Source of the DNA: Bombyx mori
Lineage: Eukaryota; Arthropoda; Insecta; Lepidoptera; Bombycidae
DNA: 64,000 bases
Direction: 5' to 3'
NCBI RefSeq assembly: GCF_030269925.1
Contig: NC_085110.1
Coordinates: forward strand, 6,944,001-7,008,000
A model generated the notes under the pieces. It made no database searches. It saw nothing but the letters and a program-made list of their open reading frames with translations, and was not told where the DNA came from. The translations under genes were made by a program, and so were the position numbers. Below are positions 13,053 through 23,844 of this stretch, in pieces; positions within the stretch are counted from its first letter, which is position 1; every line of letters begins with the position of its first letter.

Positions 13053-13395
13053 ATAGGAACATACCTATGAAGTTGACGTTTTATAATAATAGCCATTTTG
13101 AATGAAGTATATGTATGGCTGTGCAATAAATTCATTTTATTTTCAAATTCATTTTATTTAAAAAATATGGTAATATGTATTTAAAATTAAGCCATTTGTT
13201 TATTGATTAGTGTTTTTCCCCCAATACATTTGTATATTTTTCATCAATTTGTAAGTACACGGCGAAAATACGACTTACATAGCGGTAGCAATGCTTAAAC
13301 GGCTCTCAACATTAATGACGTGTAAAGAGTGGCTACTAAAAACGAAGGCACAACTAGTTATTGATTTAAATGCTTCCGGCGAAATTATATTATTT
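13053..13395 (-). repeat. Unclassified repeat family D, copy 1
   Basis: Its reverse complement aligns with 16010-16650 once the insertion there is removed. Shared words include CACTCTTTACACGTCA, CATTGCTACCGC, TTGATGAAAAA, AATCAATAAACAAAT and CAACTTCATAGGTA. Divergence is substantial, so the pair is old. One end abuts the tail of the SINE at 12781-13052. Confidence 0.65.
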
Positions 13396-13878
13396 GTATA
13401 TTTTGATCGATACACACATTGAGGCATGAGGTCAGAGCCTTAAGTAACGAAAATAAAGTCATTGCTTCGCAGATTTTAATTGTTTTATTAAATCACAGGA
13501 AGCTGCTCACGTGTACTTTGTGAACTTCAATGAAATTCCCCACCTACCAATATATTTACGCTTTGTCGTTAATTTATAATGAAATGAGCTCAATTTATTG
13601 TCTCCACGTACCTACACTGAACGTACTCTAACTGATTAGTTTCACCTACAAACATTTACATAATTGTCTTAGCTCGACTGACACCATTAGTAGTATTATT
13701 TATAGTTTGTTTGTGGCATTGACAGAAAAACAGTTGAAATACGGAAAATATCTAACCACAAATAATAGAAAGTCATAAGTGTCCAATTTCTAGTTTATTT
13801 TAATTGTGAGTGGCGGCATTAATGTTGTTACATGTATGGGCTCCGATAATGTATAGTGGGCCATAAGCTTGTCTGACT

Positions 13879-14100
13879 TTTTTCCTTACCCAATTGCTGG
13901 TAGCCTCGTGGAGTTATTCTAGTTACGCACGGTTTGATAAGCGAACTCACAGGGCTCAGTCCCTTACACTAGGCCTAACAAGAGCAGTGCTTCGCTAAAT
14001 TTAGCGCCTGATCGGAATCACGACCCACTGAAAAGATCCAGCCATAAACTCAATGAGTAGTGTCTCTGGGTAGCTTGTCTGCCAATCTGCAGCAATAAAA
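13879..14100 (-). repeat. Unclassified repeat family B (LINE 3'-end-like)
   Basis: On the minus strand this ends in an A-run (TTTTTTCC at the left edge). It carries the family landmarks seen at 22416-22612 and 37210-37461: GAGCAGTGCTTCGC, ATCGGAATCACGACCCACTG and AAGATCC. The A-tail suggests a non-LTR retrotransposon 3' end. An L1Bm/BMC1-type source is possible but unproven. Confidence 0.55.
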
Positions 14101-14940
14101 ATAAGATCATTACATCGTTCAGTACCGTCTCTCGACCTCCAATCGCAACAAGCACTAGACCACCTTGTGACAGAAATGTTAAGAGCTATAAGATGTCGAA
14201 TTTAAACATTAATGTTATAATAAACATTATATATTATACGCACGATCATGAATAACGCATAGTATACTATTATTATTTCATTAAATACTAAAAAATCTAA
14301 TGATACTTAAATTTTGAATCGCCTTGTGATTTCAAGTTTTCACGTAGACATGTTTAAAATGTAGCATTCAAATTATTGAAATCAATTCACATTGAGTGTT
14401 TTTTAAAGCTAACTTAATTCTATTAGCATGTAGATATTCAACATGTCATTTGTAATTTATAGTGCAGACATACTTGATTGCAGATTATACTTGTAATCAT
14501 TCAAATGTCAAAGTTATAAATCTTACATGGTTACAATAGTAATTACCAATTTTAGTCTATGTGTCACCTACTTAAATATCAGTAGAACTCAAAATTTTTA
14601 CACTGTTTTTAATAAAACACCTAAAAAACCTAACGGAATCTTTTAAGTTAATTTTCACTAACATTAATAATTCTGATTAGCTTGAGAATCTGCACTAGTA
14701 TCGATACCGAGGTCGGTCCAAAAAAAGACTTATACTTAATATACGAATTTGTATTTCGGCTTGCTAGTAAAGCATGTTTTTGTATATTTTTTTTACTATA
14801 CATATATAAATTTATTATAGATAATGACTGAAGGGGTTTTGAGAAATATATGAGATAAAATATTTTAACTGCTCATAATTTTTAATGAATTATATGTATT
14901 TGCAGGTTTTAGACGATTTTATTCAAATCTTGGGAAGTCC
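14101..14940. other. No recognised features
   Basis: Very AT-rich DNA with neither a long frame nor an assignable repeat. Confidence 0.4.
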
Positions 14941-15078
14941 ACGCGTCGTGCAAGATTTTGCGAAGCACGGCTTTTGTTAGGGTTCGTGTTAGCAACAGCG
15001 TCAGGTTTGAGCTCCGTGAGCTCACCTACTAGCCCGGTGACTCTGATATGGTCTCTCAAGATCATCAGCTTAGGTATT
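14941..15078 (+). repeat. Repeat family B fragment
   Basis: TTTTGCGAAGCACGGCTTTT, TGTTAGCAACA, CTCCGTGAGCTCACCTACTA and TCTCAAGATCATCAGCTTAGG match the order of landmarks in the better copy at 37210-37461. The 5' part is missing. Confidence 0.6.
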
Positions 15079-15680
15079 GTGTGTTCAGTTTGTGTACTTC
15101 ATGCGAGGTTTCCGGTATACTATCATCGATTGAAATCAACAAACGTACACGAATTTGAGTTGGTGCGAGGTTTTTCGATAAATGCTAGTTAACATTCGTT
15201 AATCGATAATCTAGGGGATGCCGTAGTCGCGATTTATATGTTGTTAATCAAAATGAGATTTTAGGGGAACCTCGGACTACTAGCCTCTAATGTTAGTACT
15301 TATTCCACCAAAATGCTGCTCACTAGTATGCAATAGCATGCAAGCAATACGTTGTTTAGTTAATGTCTGTCTAAATTAATTTACCCTTTGTTAATCCAAC
15401 CGTGAAGCGAATACGCGGTTTGAAGCATAAAACGTTGAGTTCAGTGTCTTTACGCCTCTCTCCTTTAAGAATATATTAAACACAATGTATTCGTTAAGAT
15501 GAACCGACCACATTAAAGTTATTATTATTGTATTGGATAGGTGCACGAGCTCTCGGCCCATGTGGTTAAATTTATATTATATCCCCATATACGTAGTAAC
15601 CGTGTCTACTAAGTATTGAATGAATTTGCTCTTCGGATTTCTTAATATAAGTATGTTATTATTACAGTTAGTATAGCAGC
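15079..15680. other. No recognised features
   Basis: AT-rich DNA with no gene or assignable repeat. Confidence 0.4.
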
Positions 15681-15780
15681 GGTAGGAAGCGGCTTTGCTG
15701 AAGTCCTTGGGCGACGGTAACCACTGACCATCAGGTGGGCTCGTCTGCTAAGAAGGACAATAAAAAATAAATAAATAAAA
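15681..15780 (+). repeat. CR1-type LINE 3' tail
   Basis: GGTAGGAAGCGGC, TTGCTGAAGTCCTTGGGCGA, GGTAACCACTGACCATCAGG and a GGACAATAAAAAATAAATAA tail. It has small internal deletions relative to the copy at 22267. Confidence 0.8.
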
Positions 15781-16009
15781 TCGTTCGTCATCAGCCAATT
15801 CGTGCGGTGCACACTTATCAAGTTTTTTTTTTATCTTGCCTATTTAATGCAAATGGACCAATATTGTTTTGATGCTAATATTGAAAGTTGCTGCTAGCTC
15901 AGTGGTGGATTGAGTATCGTCAGTTTCCGCTATTTAATATATTATTATGTTTAACGTTTGATTCGTCGTTGTTGACTTGTAATTTTCGGGCGACCACAGG
16001 TTAATTTTT

Positions 16010-16650
16010 TAGATCATAATTTCCATGTCAGAAGCGTTCAAACCATTAACGAGTCGTGCGATCGTTTTTAATGTTCACTCTTTACACGTCACTAATGTAA
16101 TGTGCGGCATTGCTACCGCGACGGAGCTAGTATTCCATAAATACTCATATTTTGACCGTGTTCCTACATGTTGATGAAAAAGACATAAATTTAGTGAGAA
16201 TAAAACAGTAATCAATAAACAAATTACTAAATTTCAGGTTATGACTCCATATTTTTATAATGAAACTAGCTGACCCGGCAGACTTTATAGTACCTCAATC
16301 GATAAATAAAAAACCTAAACTTTTGTATAAAATAAACTTAAAACAAACAAAAGGAATCGGTCCAACGGGGGACACATCAAAGGAAAAACAAAATTGTTAT
16401 TTTTATTTAATTGCGAGCATTTTCATATTTATCTACCTTTTAAACCTTCTCCGGACTTTCACAAATAATTCAAGACCAAAATTAGTCAAATCGGTTCAGC
16501 CGTTCTCGAGTTTTAGCGAGACTAACGAACAGCAATTAATTTTTATATATATAGATTAATTTTGAATTTATTAACAGCAATACATAAATTGCGCCAGTAC
16601 TATAAAACGGCAACTTCATAGGTAAAGACCTATTTTATATGTAGTAGATA
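16010..16650 (+). repeat. Repeat family D, copy 2, interrupted
   Basis: This is an inverted partner of 13053-13395. The homology is split: 16010-16265 and 16557-16650 both align to copy 1, and the 291 bp between them are a separate repeat (family A). The right end carries a small hairpin, ATAGGT AAAG ACCTAT. Confidence 0.65.
16266..16556 (+). repeat. Repeat family A, copy 1 (291 bp)
   Basis: Starts CTAGCTGACCCGGCAGACTT and ends in TTTTTATATATATAGAT. It is about 95% identical to 58512-58802 by eye and the same length. It sits inside family D copy 2, so it is the younger insertion. One frame stays open throughout (about 97 codons) in both copies but shows no known domain. The element class is undetermined. 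Confidence 0.7.
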
Positions 16651-16937
16651 GATAGGTACACATCAAGCTAATAAAAGCGTGCTAAAAATAAAATAAAACA
16701 AAACACCACAAACAGAATTCGGATCTTCGTAACTTAATACCAAACAGTATTAATAAATCTAACCGAAGCACCGCGGCTCCTGTTTTACAGACCGTAACGG
16801 CTAAACAACTAGCTAGGTTCTTTTTTAAAGTTTTCTGTGTAAATATGGGCACATTAATTTAATCTACGACGTAGCTAGGGCATCACGCGATCCGATTTAC
16901 ACTATCTCTACCGGTTTAATTTTTCTGTATAAAGTGC

Positions 16938-17458
16938 CTACTTTTTTTACATTTTAATTTCTAAAAACTAGAAATTAAAACGCTAAAAAAGTACAACAGT
17001 TCACTTTTGTAATCAGTGAGCTAATATCTAGGCGGCATGAATATTGTAAATTGGATTGGAGAAATGACTAAGCCGGAGTAATTTTAAATCTGGTGGTAAT
17101 TGTCATAACAAAAATAAATAAATTTGATGGTTTTGATGTCACCGCTATTGCGTGCGGTAATGCAAGAGAGACATAATGAGACTTTTCGTAACTACACATT
17201 TTTTACATTTTAATTTCTAAAAGCTAGAAATTAAAACGCTAAAAAAGTACAACAGTTCACTTTTGTAATCAGTGAGCTAATATCTAGACGGCATGAATAT
17301 TGTAAATTGGATTGGAGAAATGACTAAGCTGGAGTAATTTTAAATCTGTTGGTAATTGTCATAACAAAAGTAATAAATTTGATGGTTTATGATGTCACCG
17401 CTATTGCGTGCGGTAATGCAAGAGAGAGATAATGAGACTTTTCGTAACTACCCATTTT
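16938..17458. repeat. 256-bp tandem duplication with fold-back arms
   Basis: Two head-to-tail units with a period of 256 bp (the word ATTTTAATTT lies at 16951 and 17207), about 96% identical by eye. Each unit starts with the inverted repeat TTTTAATTTCTA / TAGAAATTAAAA separated by 5 nt. The arms extend imperfectly to about 25 bp through ACTTTTTT and AAAAAAGT. Each unit also contains CACCGCTATTGCGTGCGGT. No coding potential is apparent. Confidence 0.85.
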
Positions 17459-19999
17459 TCGTTATTTCCTTGTCTTTAAAATTCGTCTTTAACAGCTGCG
17501 GCAGTTTGTAGCTAATTTCAATGCTCTTATCATAATCAGGTTTATTTGTAATGTTATGTCAAAAAAAAAAGTCAAAATCGAAGTTTTTACCAAATTAATG
17601 TAGCATGTATATGTTTTTTTAAGATTAATTTGCTAGTTCTACTTTTATAATTCGCACTTTTTTAGCATTTAAATAAGTCTCTTGATCAACTTTGGCTTGG
17701 TATTTATTTGAACAAATTTTCAATAGCTACTGGTCACGAGCATGTAAGACCTACGTCGAAAGGTCTCGGGAATGAACGTCAGCTTGTATCCGTCCCACAT
17801 CACATTTTAGTTAATGATTATAGCTACTACAGTCCCTTCGGTGACACGTCCATTGTTTTACCCTTTAATTTATTGCAATTTGTAACTTTGCGATAGTTCT
17901 TAATTGAAAACGTTTAGAAGCTTTTGTTTTCATTTCGATGCCTCCAATGAACAAACACTACTCTAACTCAAAAATTTGAAATTTTCGTTTTTCACGCAAA
18001 TCGCTTCACCATGTTAAAAATATTACAATTAATCATTATTGATGGGGTTCGAAGCAAGAGTAAATCAGCTAGTTACACAAAAAAAAACCATAAATATATC
18101 TGCAATAATAAAGATTTTATCAACTTTTTTCGTTTAAACGCTCCTCCTGTAAATCTACGAATTTGGAGTTAGCGTAGTGTTCATTGGAGGCATCGATTTG
18201 CTTTATGCGCACAATTCAAATTTATAAATATCGCATTTAAATCATTCAGCAAAACTTGAGAAGTGTATTCGAGTCTAAGAGATAAGATGAGACGCTTTGC
18301 AGCTCGTTCAGCCTTTTTTAATGGTGTTTTACATAAAATTAACATAATCATGACTCATCAGAAACGAAACGGTTAATCTTCCGTCACTGAAATTAATTTC
18401 GCTCAAATTACTGTGACGCGTTTGAAAACGTAATTACTTCAGTGTTAGATGGCAACGTTACGAGTTCGGTGTGTTGCGATGCTGAATAGTGACAGTGTCA
18501 GAGGCCAGGTCGGAAACTCGGCTGGTGCTCGCCTGAAAGCAGGCGGACGTCAGCGTTCCGTGAGTGACACGTCCTTCCGCCCGCAAGCTCTCTATGTGTA
18601 GCCCCTGCCATTAAACAGCGCAAGTGCATTTCTTGGTAGATGATTTCCAAAAATCGTTTCCCGTTTTTACTATTCAATTTTATTTTTGTTGCACGTCTTT
18701 AATGCCTTGACAGGTTAGATCAAACAAAAATATATGTCTTTAACATATTTTAAAAGCGTACATTGTAACCGTATAAAATGAAAGTCGTGTAGCAAGTCCT
18801 ACGCTCTAATAAATATGGAGCTCGAATGCGACCCTAATCGGGAAGGCAAAATGGCAACAATGCAAACAGGCGTGGTATCAAATTGTCGGGCGTGCAAACA
18901 CATTAAAGGGCGCCGAGTAAACGAAGCCTAATGATTATCTATATATTGGTACATATGAGAAAAATATCGCGGTAAACGTAAATTATTGTGATATATTTTA
19001 TTTCTCATTGTTTTAGGGGGACAGTGTGGCGGCTGGGCGTCGGGAAAGCGCCGCTTATCTGTCGCCGCACCTTTTGTTGGTAGGCGTTGACCCAATTCAA
19101 GTGGCCCTTGGCTGCGGTGTCAACATCGTCTTAATTCGGATTTGGATTTCAACATAAAAAACATTGATACCATATCTGAGCTTTCTAATGTTGAATTGTC
19201 CAATAGTCTTTTCAATTAGCTTAGATGGTCAAAAGATGATCAGGTCATCGGTATTTTTGATGAAATAATCTACTTCACTAATGACAGTGTAATTAAAAAC
19301 GTAAGATCCTACTAATATATTTTTCTGCTGGTGAAAATGACAATTCCTAACAACGAAAATATTCACTATAAAACTTTTTTTTTGGGAACAGCTGTCTAAT
19401 TTACGTTTCATTTAAATTATGACTTTTGTGAACGACGCGGATTTTTAAGTTGAAAATGTACGACGTTAATTTCAGTTGGAATAGGTAATATTAGTTTAGT
19501 GCGCATTTGCAAACGGTACGGGACGTTCCCTCGATTAAAACAGCAAGTTCTTGCCGAGGTCGATCGCCGAAGCGATAGGTCGCGGGGTCAAAAATAGAGA
19601 GGGCCGTACCTGGTGCCACCCCGCGCCGTTCAATGTCAACTTTCAATCAGGGCGGGCGGAAGGAACTGCCGAGCTCTCGTGCGCTGATGTGACGGCAACG
19701 GCCCCGCACACCACCGCAATTATTGCTTTGCCCTTTTTTACGACGACAAGCCCCCTCGTCTTTTCGTCGTTTACATTCTGTCAAGTTAAGCCTCTCCGAG
19801 TCGAGTGCCGACTGACGGAGACCGACACTCTCCCTCTATCAGTTGACTTTAATGAACTAAGGCCCATAATTTAAGGTGACTTCTGTATATAATGGCGTAA
19901 ATTTATAAAGTATTCAATAAAATTACAAACTTTGTCAAGAAAAGAATGATTAGCAGAACTGAACACGAATTTGTATTAGGTTCGGTAGGTAGGTTACTT
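17459..19999. other. No recognised gene; CpG-rich islands
   Basis: Mostly AT-rich, with GC- and CpG-rich patches at about 18440-18615, 19015-19130 and 19540-19860. The last carries a 107-codon plus-strand frame (19551-19874, non-ATG start) of unknown relevance. No domain is recognised. Confidence 0.35.
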
Positions 20000-20117
20000 G
20001 GTAGGCAAGCGGCCTGACTCTGCCCCTGGCATTGCTGAAATGCCATGGGCGACGATAACCACTCACCATCAGGTGGGCCGTATGCTCGTCTGCTTACAAA
20101 GGCCAATAAAAAAAAAC
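20000..20117 (+). repeat. CR1-type LINE 3' tail
   Basis: GTAGGCAAGCGGC, CTGCCCCTGGCATTGCTGAA, CACTCACCATCAGGTGGGCC and CTTACAAAGGCCAATAAAAA with an A-run. Confidence 0.88.
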
Positions 20118-20192
20118 TTAATTATTAGAATACACGATTGTTGCAAAATGAATGGGCAATACATAAGCTAACGATAATCTTAAGATCCATTA

Positions 20193-20407
20193 TCACTACA
20201 TAGTATAAAACAAAGTCCCTTTCTCTGTCCCTATATCCCTATGTATGCTTAAATCTTTAAAATTACGCAACGGATTTTGACGCGGTTTTTTTTTAAAAGA
20301 TATAGTAATTGGAGAGGAAAGTTTGTATGTATAATAACATCCATTAAATAGTGGAGCAATCAATAATAAATTACAGTTTCAGAAACGAAGCGAGGGCGGG
20401 TTGCTAG
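20193..20407 (+). mobile_element. Non-autonomous Helitron (215 bp)
   Basis: Starts TCACTACATAGTATAAAACA directly after an A. It ends GGGCGGGTTGCTAG directly before a T, which is the 5'-TC...CTAG-3' structure inserted between A and T typical of Helitrons. The body wording (GTCCCTATGTATGC-like, then a GCAACGGATTTTGACGCGG block) matches a familiar lepidopteran Helitron family. No Rep/helicase coding is present. Confidence 0.7.
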
Positions 20408-21717
20408 TTTCAAATATACAAAAAAAAAAACAATTTTCTATATTTTACACGAAAACACGTTTTCTGTTTTAGATAAATTAAATTGTGTAACTTTATACCA
20501 CATTAGCAACAAAGTATAACTTTTATTACTTTTCACGTCAACCTTTTTGCCGTTTGTGTTGACATAGCTGCGAGTAAAGCCGCTCCGAGAGTACCAACAT
20601 TCGCTTTGTCAAGCGTCGAGTGACATTAGCCCGAGCCTCTGTCAGATAATTTGGAAAACAAACAATTGCAAACTCTATCTAGACTATGTTGATTCAATTA
20701 AACGGCTTCGTTTTGCTTAAAGATAATTCTATCAGATTCGTTTTTTGGAACGAAGTTCCTTATGGGATGATGCAGAGGGGTACCCTAACCGGGAAAAAAC
20801 GTCCGTACCTAACGTAAGATTTTTATTAGTAATACACACAGTGTACGACTTAAGTTTGTAATAACGTAGGTACAAAAAATAACATTTTTTTTATCAATAA
20901 CAAATCATAATAAAAAAATTATACCCGAATAATTATTTTCTTTATACCTCGAATAGAACTCAAAATTAATCTAATACCACTTTTATAAAAAGGAACTTCG
21001 TTCCTATCCGGTGTCCCACGACAACACACATTTTATTTTCATATTATAACAGCAATAGTTCATTCTTAGTGGTTAAATTGCATAATATTTTTACAAGATA
21101 CATATATGATTTCATTATTAACACGCATTAAAGCAAATTAATCTAAAATTTGTTAAGGAACGATATGATCACCAAATAATTATAATAAGTCTTCGAACGG
21201 ACGGACCATCACAGGTGACTCGTACTCGAGCCGTTTGCCAGACCATTAAGCAAATAACGAGTCCACAGGATAAACTTGGAGGCAGTAAACTTTATTAATG
21301 GCTCGATTACAAGCTCGACCCGAGGTGGAAAGAAGTGCTATCAATCAGTCAGGTGTGCGACGTTAGAAGCACCTACCACCCCAGAAACGCTAATAACAAA
21401 ATTCCGACGCCCCTGTTTGTTTCTCTAGAAGGGGTGAAGATAGATATCCCAGTGCGTAAGGATGGGTTTTTCGTTTTCAACACTCACAAAGAGCGATCTC
21501 GCCAAAAATCATCATCCAATAAATTTAGCAACCTATATTTTCAATACTTTTACGAAATGAAATTTAGTGCTGGATGTGCCTCGCGGGTAGGTAAATTTTT
21601 TATTTAAAAATTATTAATTATTGCTCAACAAATATTCCGCAACCGTACATATTTCCGGAATAAACAGTAGGTGTTTATTGTCTCGTCGGTGTTTCAGTTA
21701 GGACTGGGTGGGTTTAA
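20408..21717. other. No recognised gene
   Basis: A 90-codon plus-strand frame at 21335-21607 is unrecognised. No repeat could be assigned. Confidence 0.4.
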
Positions 21718-21730
21718 ATTGTACATACAT

Positions 21731-22074
21731 CATCATCATCAACAGCCCATAGTCGTCCACTGCTGGACATAGGCCTCTCCCAATCTACACCACTGAGCCC
21801 GGTCTGCAGTTCTCCTCATCCACTTCTTGCCGGCCACCGTGCGGAGGTCATCGCACCATCTAGCCAGGGGGGTCCCACGTTACGTCTTCCGCTGCGCGGT
21901 CTCCACTCCAGAACCCGTCTGCTCCAGCGATCGTCAGTCCTACGGCATATATGGCCAGCCCACTGCCACTTCAGCTTGTTGACTCTTTGAGCTATGTCGA
22001 TGACTTTAGTTCTCTGTCGAATAATCTCATTCCGGATTTTATCCTTCAGAGAAACTCCGAGCATGGCTCTTTCC
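21731..22074 (-). mobile_element. 5'-truncated RTE-type LINE with target duplication
   Basis: The minus-strand frame (22076 down to about 21816) gives the C-terminal tail typical of lepidopteran RTE-clade reverse transcriptases: MERAMLGVSL, KLKWQWAGH and VLEWRPRSGRR are the key words. It is frameshifted near GGNVG-type wording before the usual end. The 3' end is a short CATCATCATC-type tail at the left edge. The insertion is bracketed by a perfect 13-bp duplication, ATTGTACATACAT, at 21718-21730 and 22075-22087, so both borders are firm. It is not functional. Confidence 0.85.
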
Positions 22075-22266
22075 ATTGTACATACATATTTAAAAAAAAT
22101 CCTTGCAAACCTTTCCTTGGATTTTTATGGGATTCCTTCTATTTCGAAAGTTTCAAAGCAAATTAATCAATACACTAAGCTCGATGCGAATCTTCTACAG
22201 TTTGAGACGCAAGAACATTCCAATGACCCTTCTTGGCCAGTTGACATACTGAGCCAAGAAACGGTA

Positions 22267-22381
22267 GGTAGGCAGCGGCTTGGCTCTGCCCCTGGCATTG
22301 CTGAAGTCCATGGGCGACGGTAACCTCTCACCATCAGGTGGGCCGTAAGCTCGTCTGCCTACAAGGGCAATAAAAAAAAAA
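22267..22381 (+). repeat. CR1-type LINE 3' tail (reference-quality copy)
   Basis: Contains GTAGGCAGCGGCTTGGCTC, CCTGGCATTGCTGAAGTCC, ATGGGCGACGGTAACC, CACCATCAGGTGGGCC and TACAAGGGCAATAAAAAA. The same sequence closes the reverse transcriptase fragment at 31030-31968, which ties this dispersed tail to that LINE. Confidence 0.92.
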
Positions 22382-22415
22382 GTAAAGTATTGAGCATTCA
22401 TCTTAGATTGCCGTT

Positions 22416-22612
22416 CCTACTGGTAGCCTAAATGGCTATTCCAGCAACGCCCGAACGATTAGGTGAGCTTACGGGCTCAACCTGAGAGTGTTTGCTAACA
22501 CTAGCCCTAGGAAGAGCAGTGATTCGCGGAATCTACCACCGGCTCAGAATCGCGACCCGCTGAGAAGATCCGGCGAGAAACTCAGTAGTGTCAATGGGTT
22601 AGCAGGCTCTAC
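22416..22612 (-). repeat. Repeat family B copy
   Basis: CCTACTGGTAGCCTAAATGG, TAGGTGAGCTTACGGGCTCA, TTGCTAACACTAGCCCTAGG, ATTCGCGGAATCTACCACCG and GAAGATCCGGCGAGAAACTC match the reverse complement of the 37210-37461 copy throughout. Confidence 0.7.
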
Positions 22613-23844
22613 CCCACGATCTGCAAACGGAGTACACGTTTCCTTTGTAATAAGATCACATTTTATTTTATTTAATATGACCGATCATTACTAATGCAGT
22701 GTTTGCTGACGAATCGTACCAAAAGGTTTGGTTCAGAAGGGCGAGCACCCGCTCGTGGTCTAACCCTCATGGGAGGGATGGTGGTATGTCTTCGTCGCAC
22801 AAATCGGTTTCGACGCAGCGAAAGTTCCGACGCAGCGAAAGTTCCGACGGCATAGGTTGCGCCGTCGTTTAGAGGGGTTTCAGAAAGTAATGTAGAGTTT
22901 CGTTTCGCGCTAAGCCCGTCGCTTAGCTGAAAGCTGGGCTTGGTTTAGTTCTGTGTCATCCGAAACTAACTGGATATGATTCATAACGGCAATACAGGAG
23001 CAAACCACCTTCGAAGCACGTTCTGATAAACCAACCTATACTACTTTGGATGCTGTTGGACCTTACTAGTTTAAATGCTAGTAACAGTCGTAGCACGGTT
23101 GATAGAGAAAGTCAACTTATAGCATTAGTCCGCTGAACTTTTCTATAAAATTTTCTGAACTGATTGCGATTATAAGTGGTTTTCATCTTAACGATTAATA
23201 AAAATGTATAAATGAGACACCGTTTTTTTTTAAATATGCATGTCACTAATTATAGAATTGTCCCGGCCACGTGGCGCTGGCGCCGCATGCCTCGCGCATC
23301 GTAGATAATAATAATAATAACAGATGACCTAATAGTAGGGGAAACCGTCACGACGAAATTTTGGCAGGTAACTTAAGTTTTCTAATAAACTTTATCTATA
23401 CGTTTTGTACGTTTGTGATGTTTCCGTTTTGGTATCTAATACAAACACTTAAAAATTGAATATTTTTTATTGAGCATACAGAATTACTGTTGTCAGAGGA
23501 GCAAAACTATGAAGGCGATGGGTGGCTCGACTCGCCACTGTCCGAATGGCTCAATTACAGTTAATTCGCAGCGCATACACATTCGGAGCTAGGTGCATGC
23601 ATGTGTATCGTCCGCAATAATGTATGTAAATGCATGCGACCGGCCGCGGCAGCCGTCGACGCTCACAATATTGCGACATTAAACAGAATATGGCCGGCGA
23701 GACGAACAATTTCGACAAAAGTCGGCATTTACAAACGTTACGCTTTTAGTCATTTGGATGAAGTTGTTTTAGAAATCACTACTTTGTGTACTGGCACTTG
23801 ACGTTTGGTCGTGCTATTTTACGAAAAATATTAATCTTAATATA
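22613..23844. other. No recognised gene; GC-richer repeat-like patch
   Basis: A GC-rich patch at about 22700-22980 is probably an unclassified LINE or other repeat fragment. It contains two tandem 17-bp units (CGACGCAGCGAAAGTTC) at 22811-22844. A short (AAT)n microsatellite lies near 23304-23321. Confidence 0.4.
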
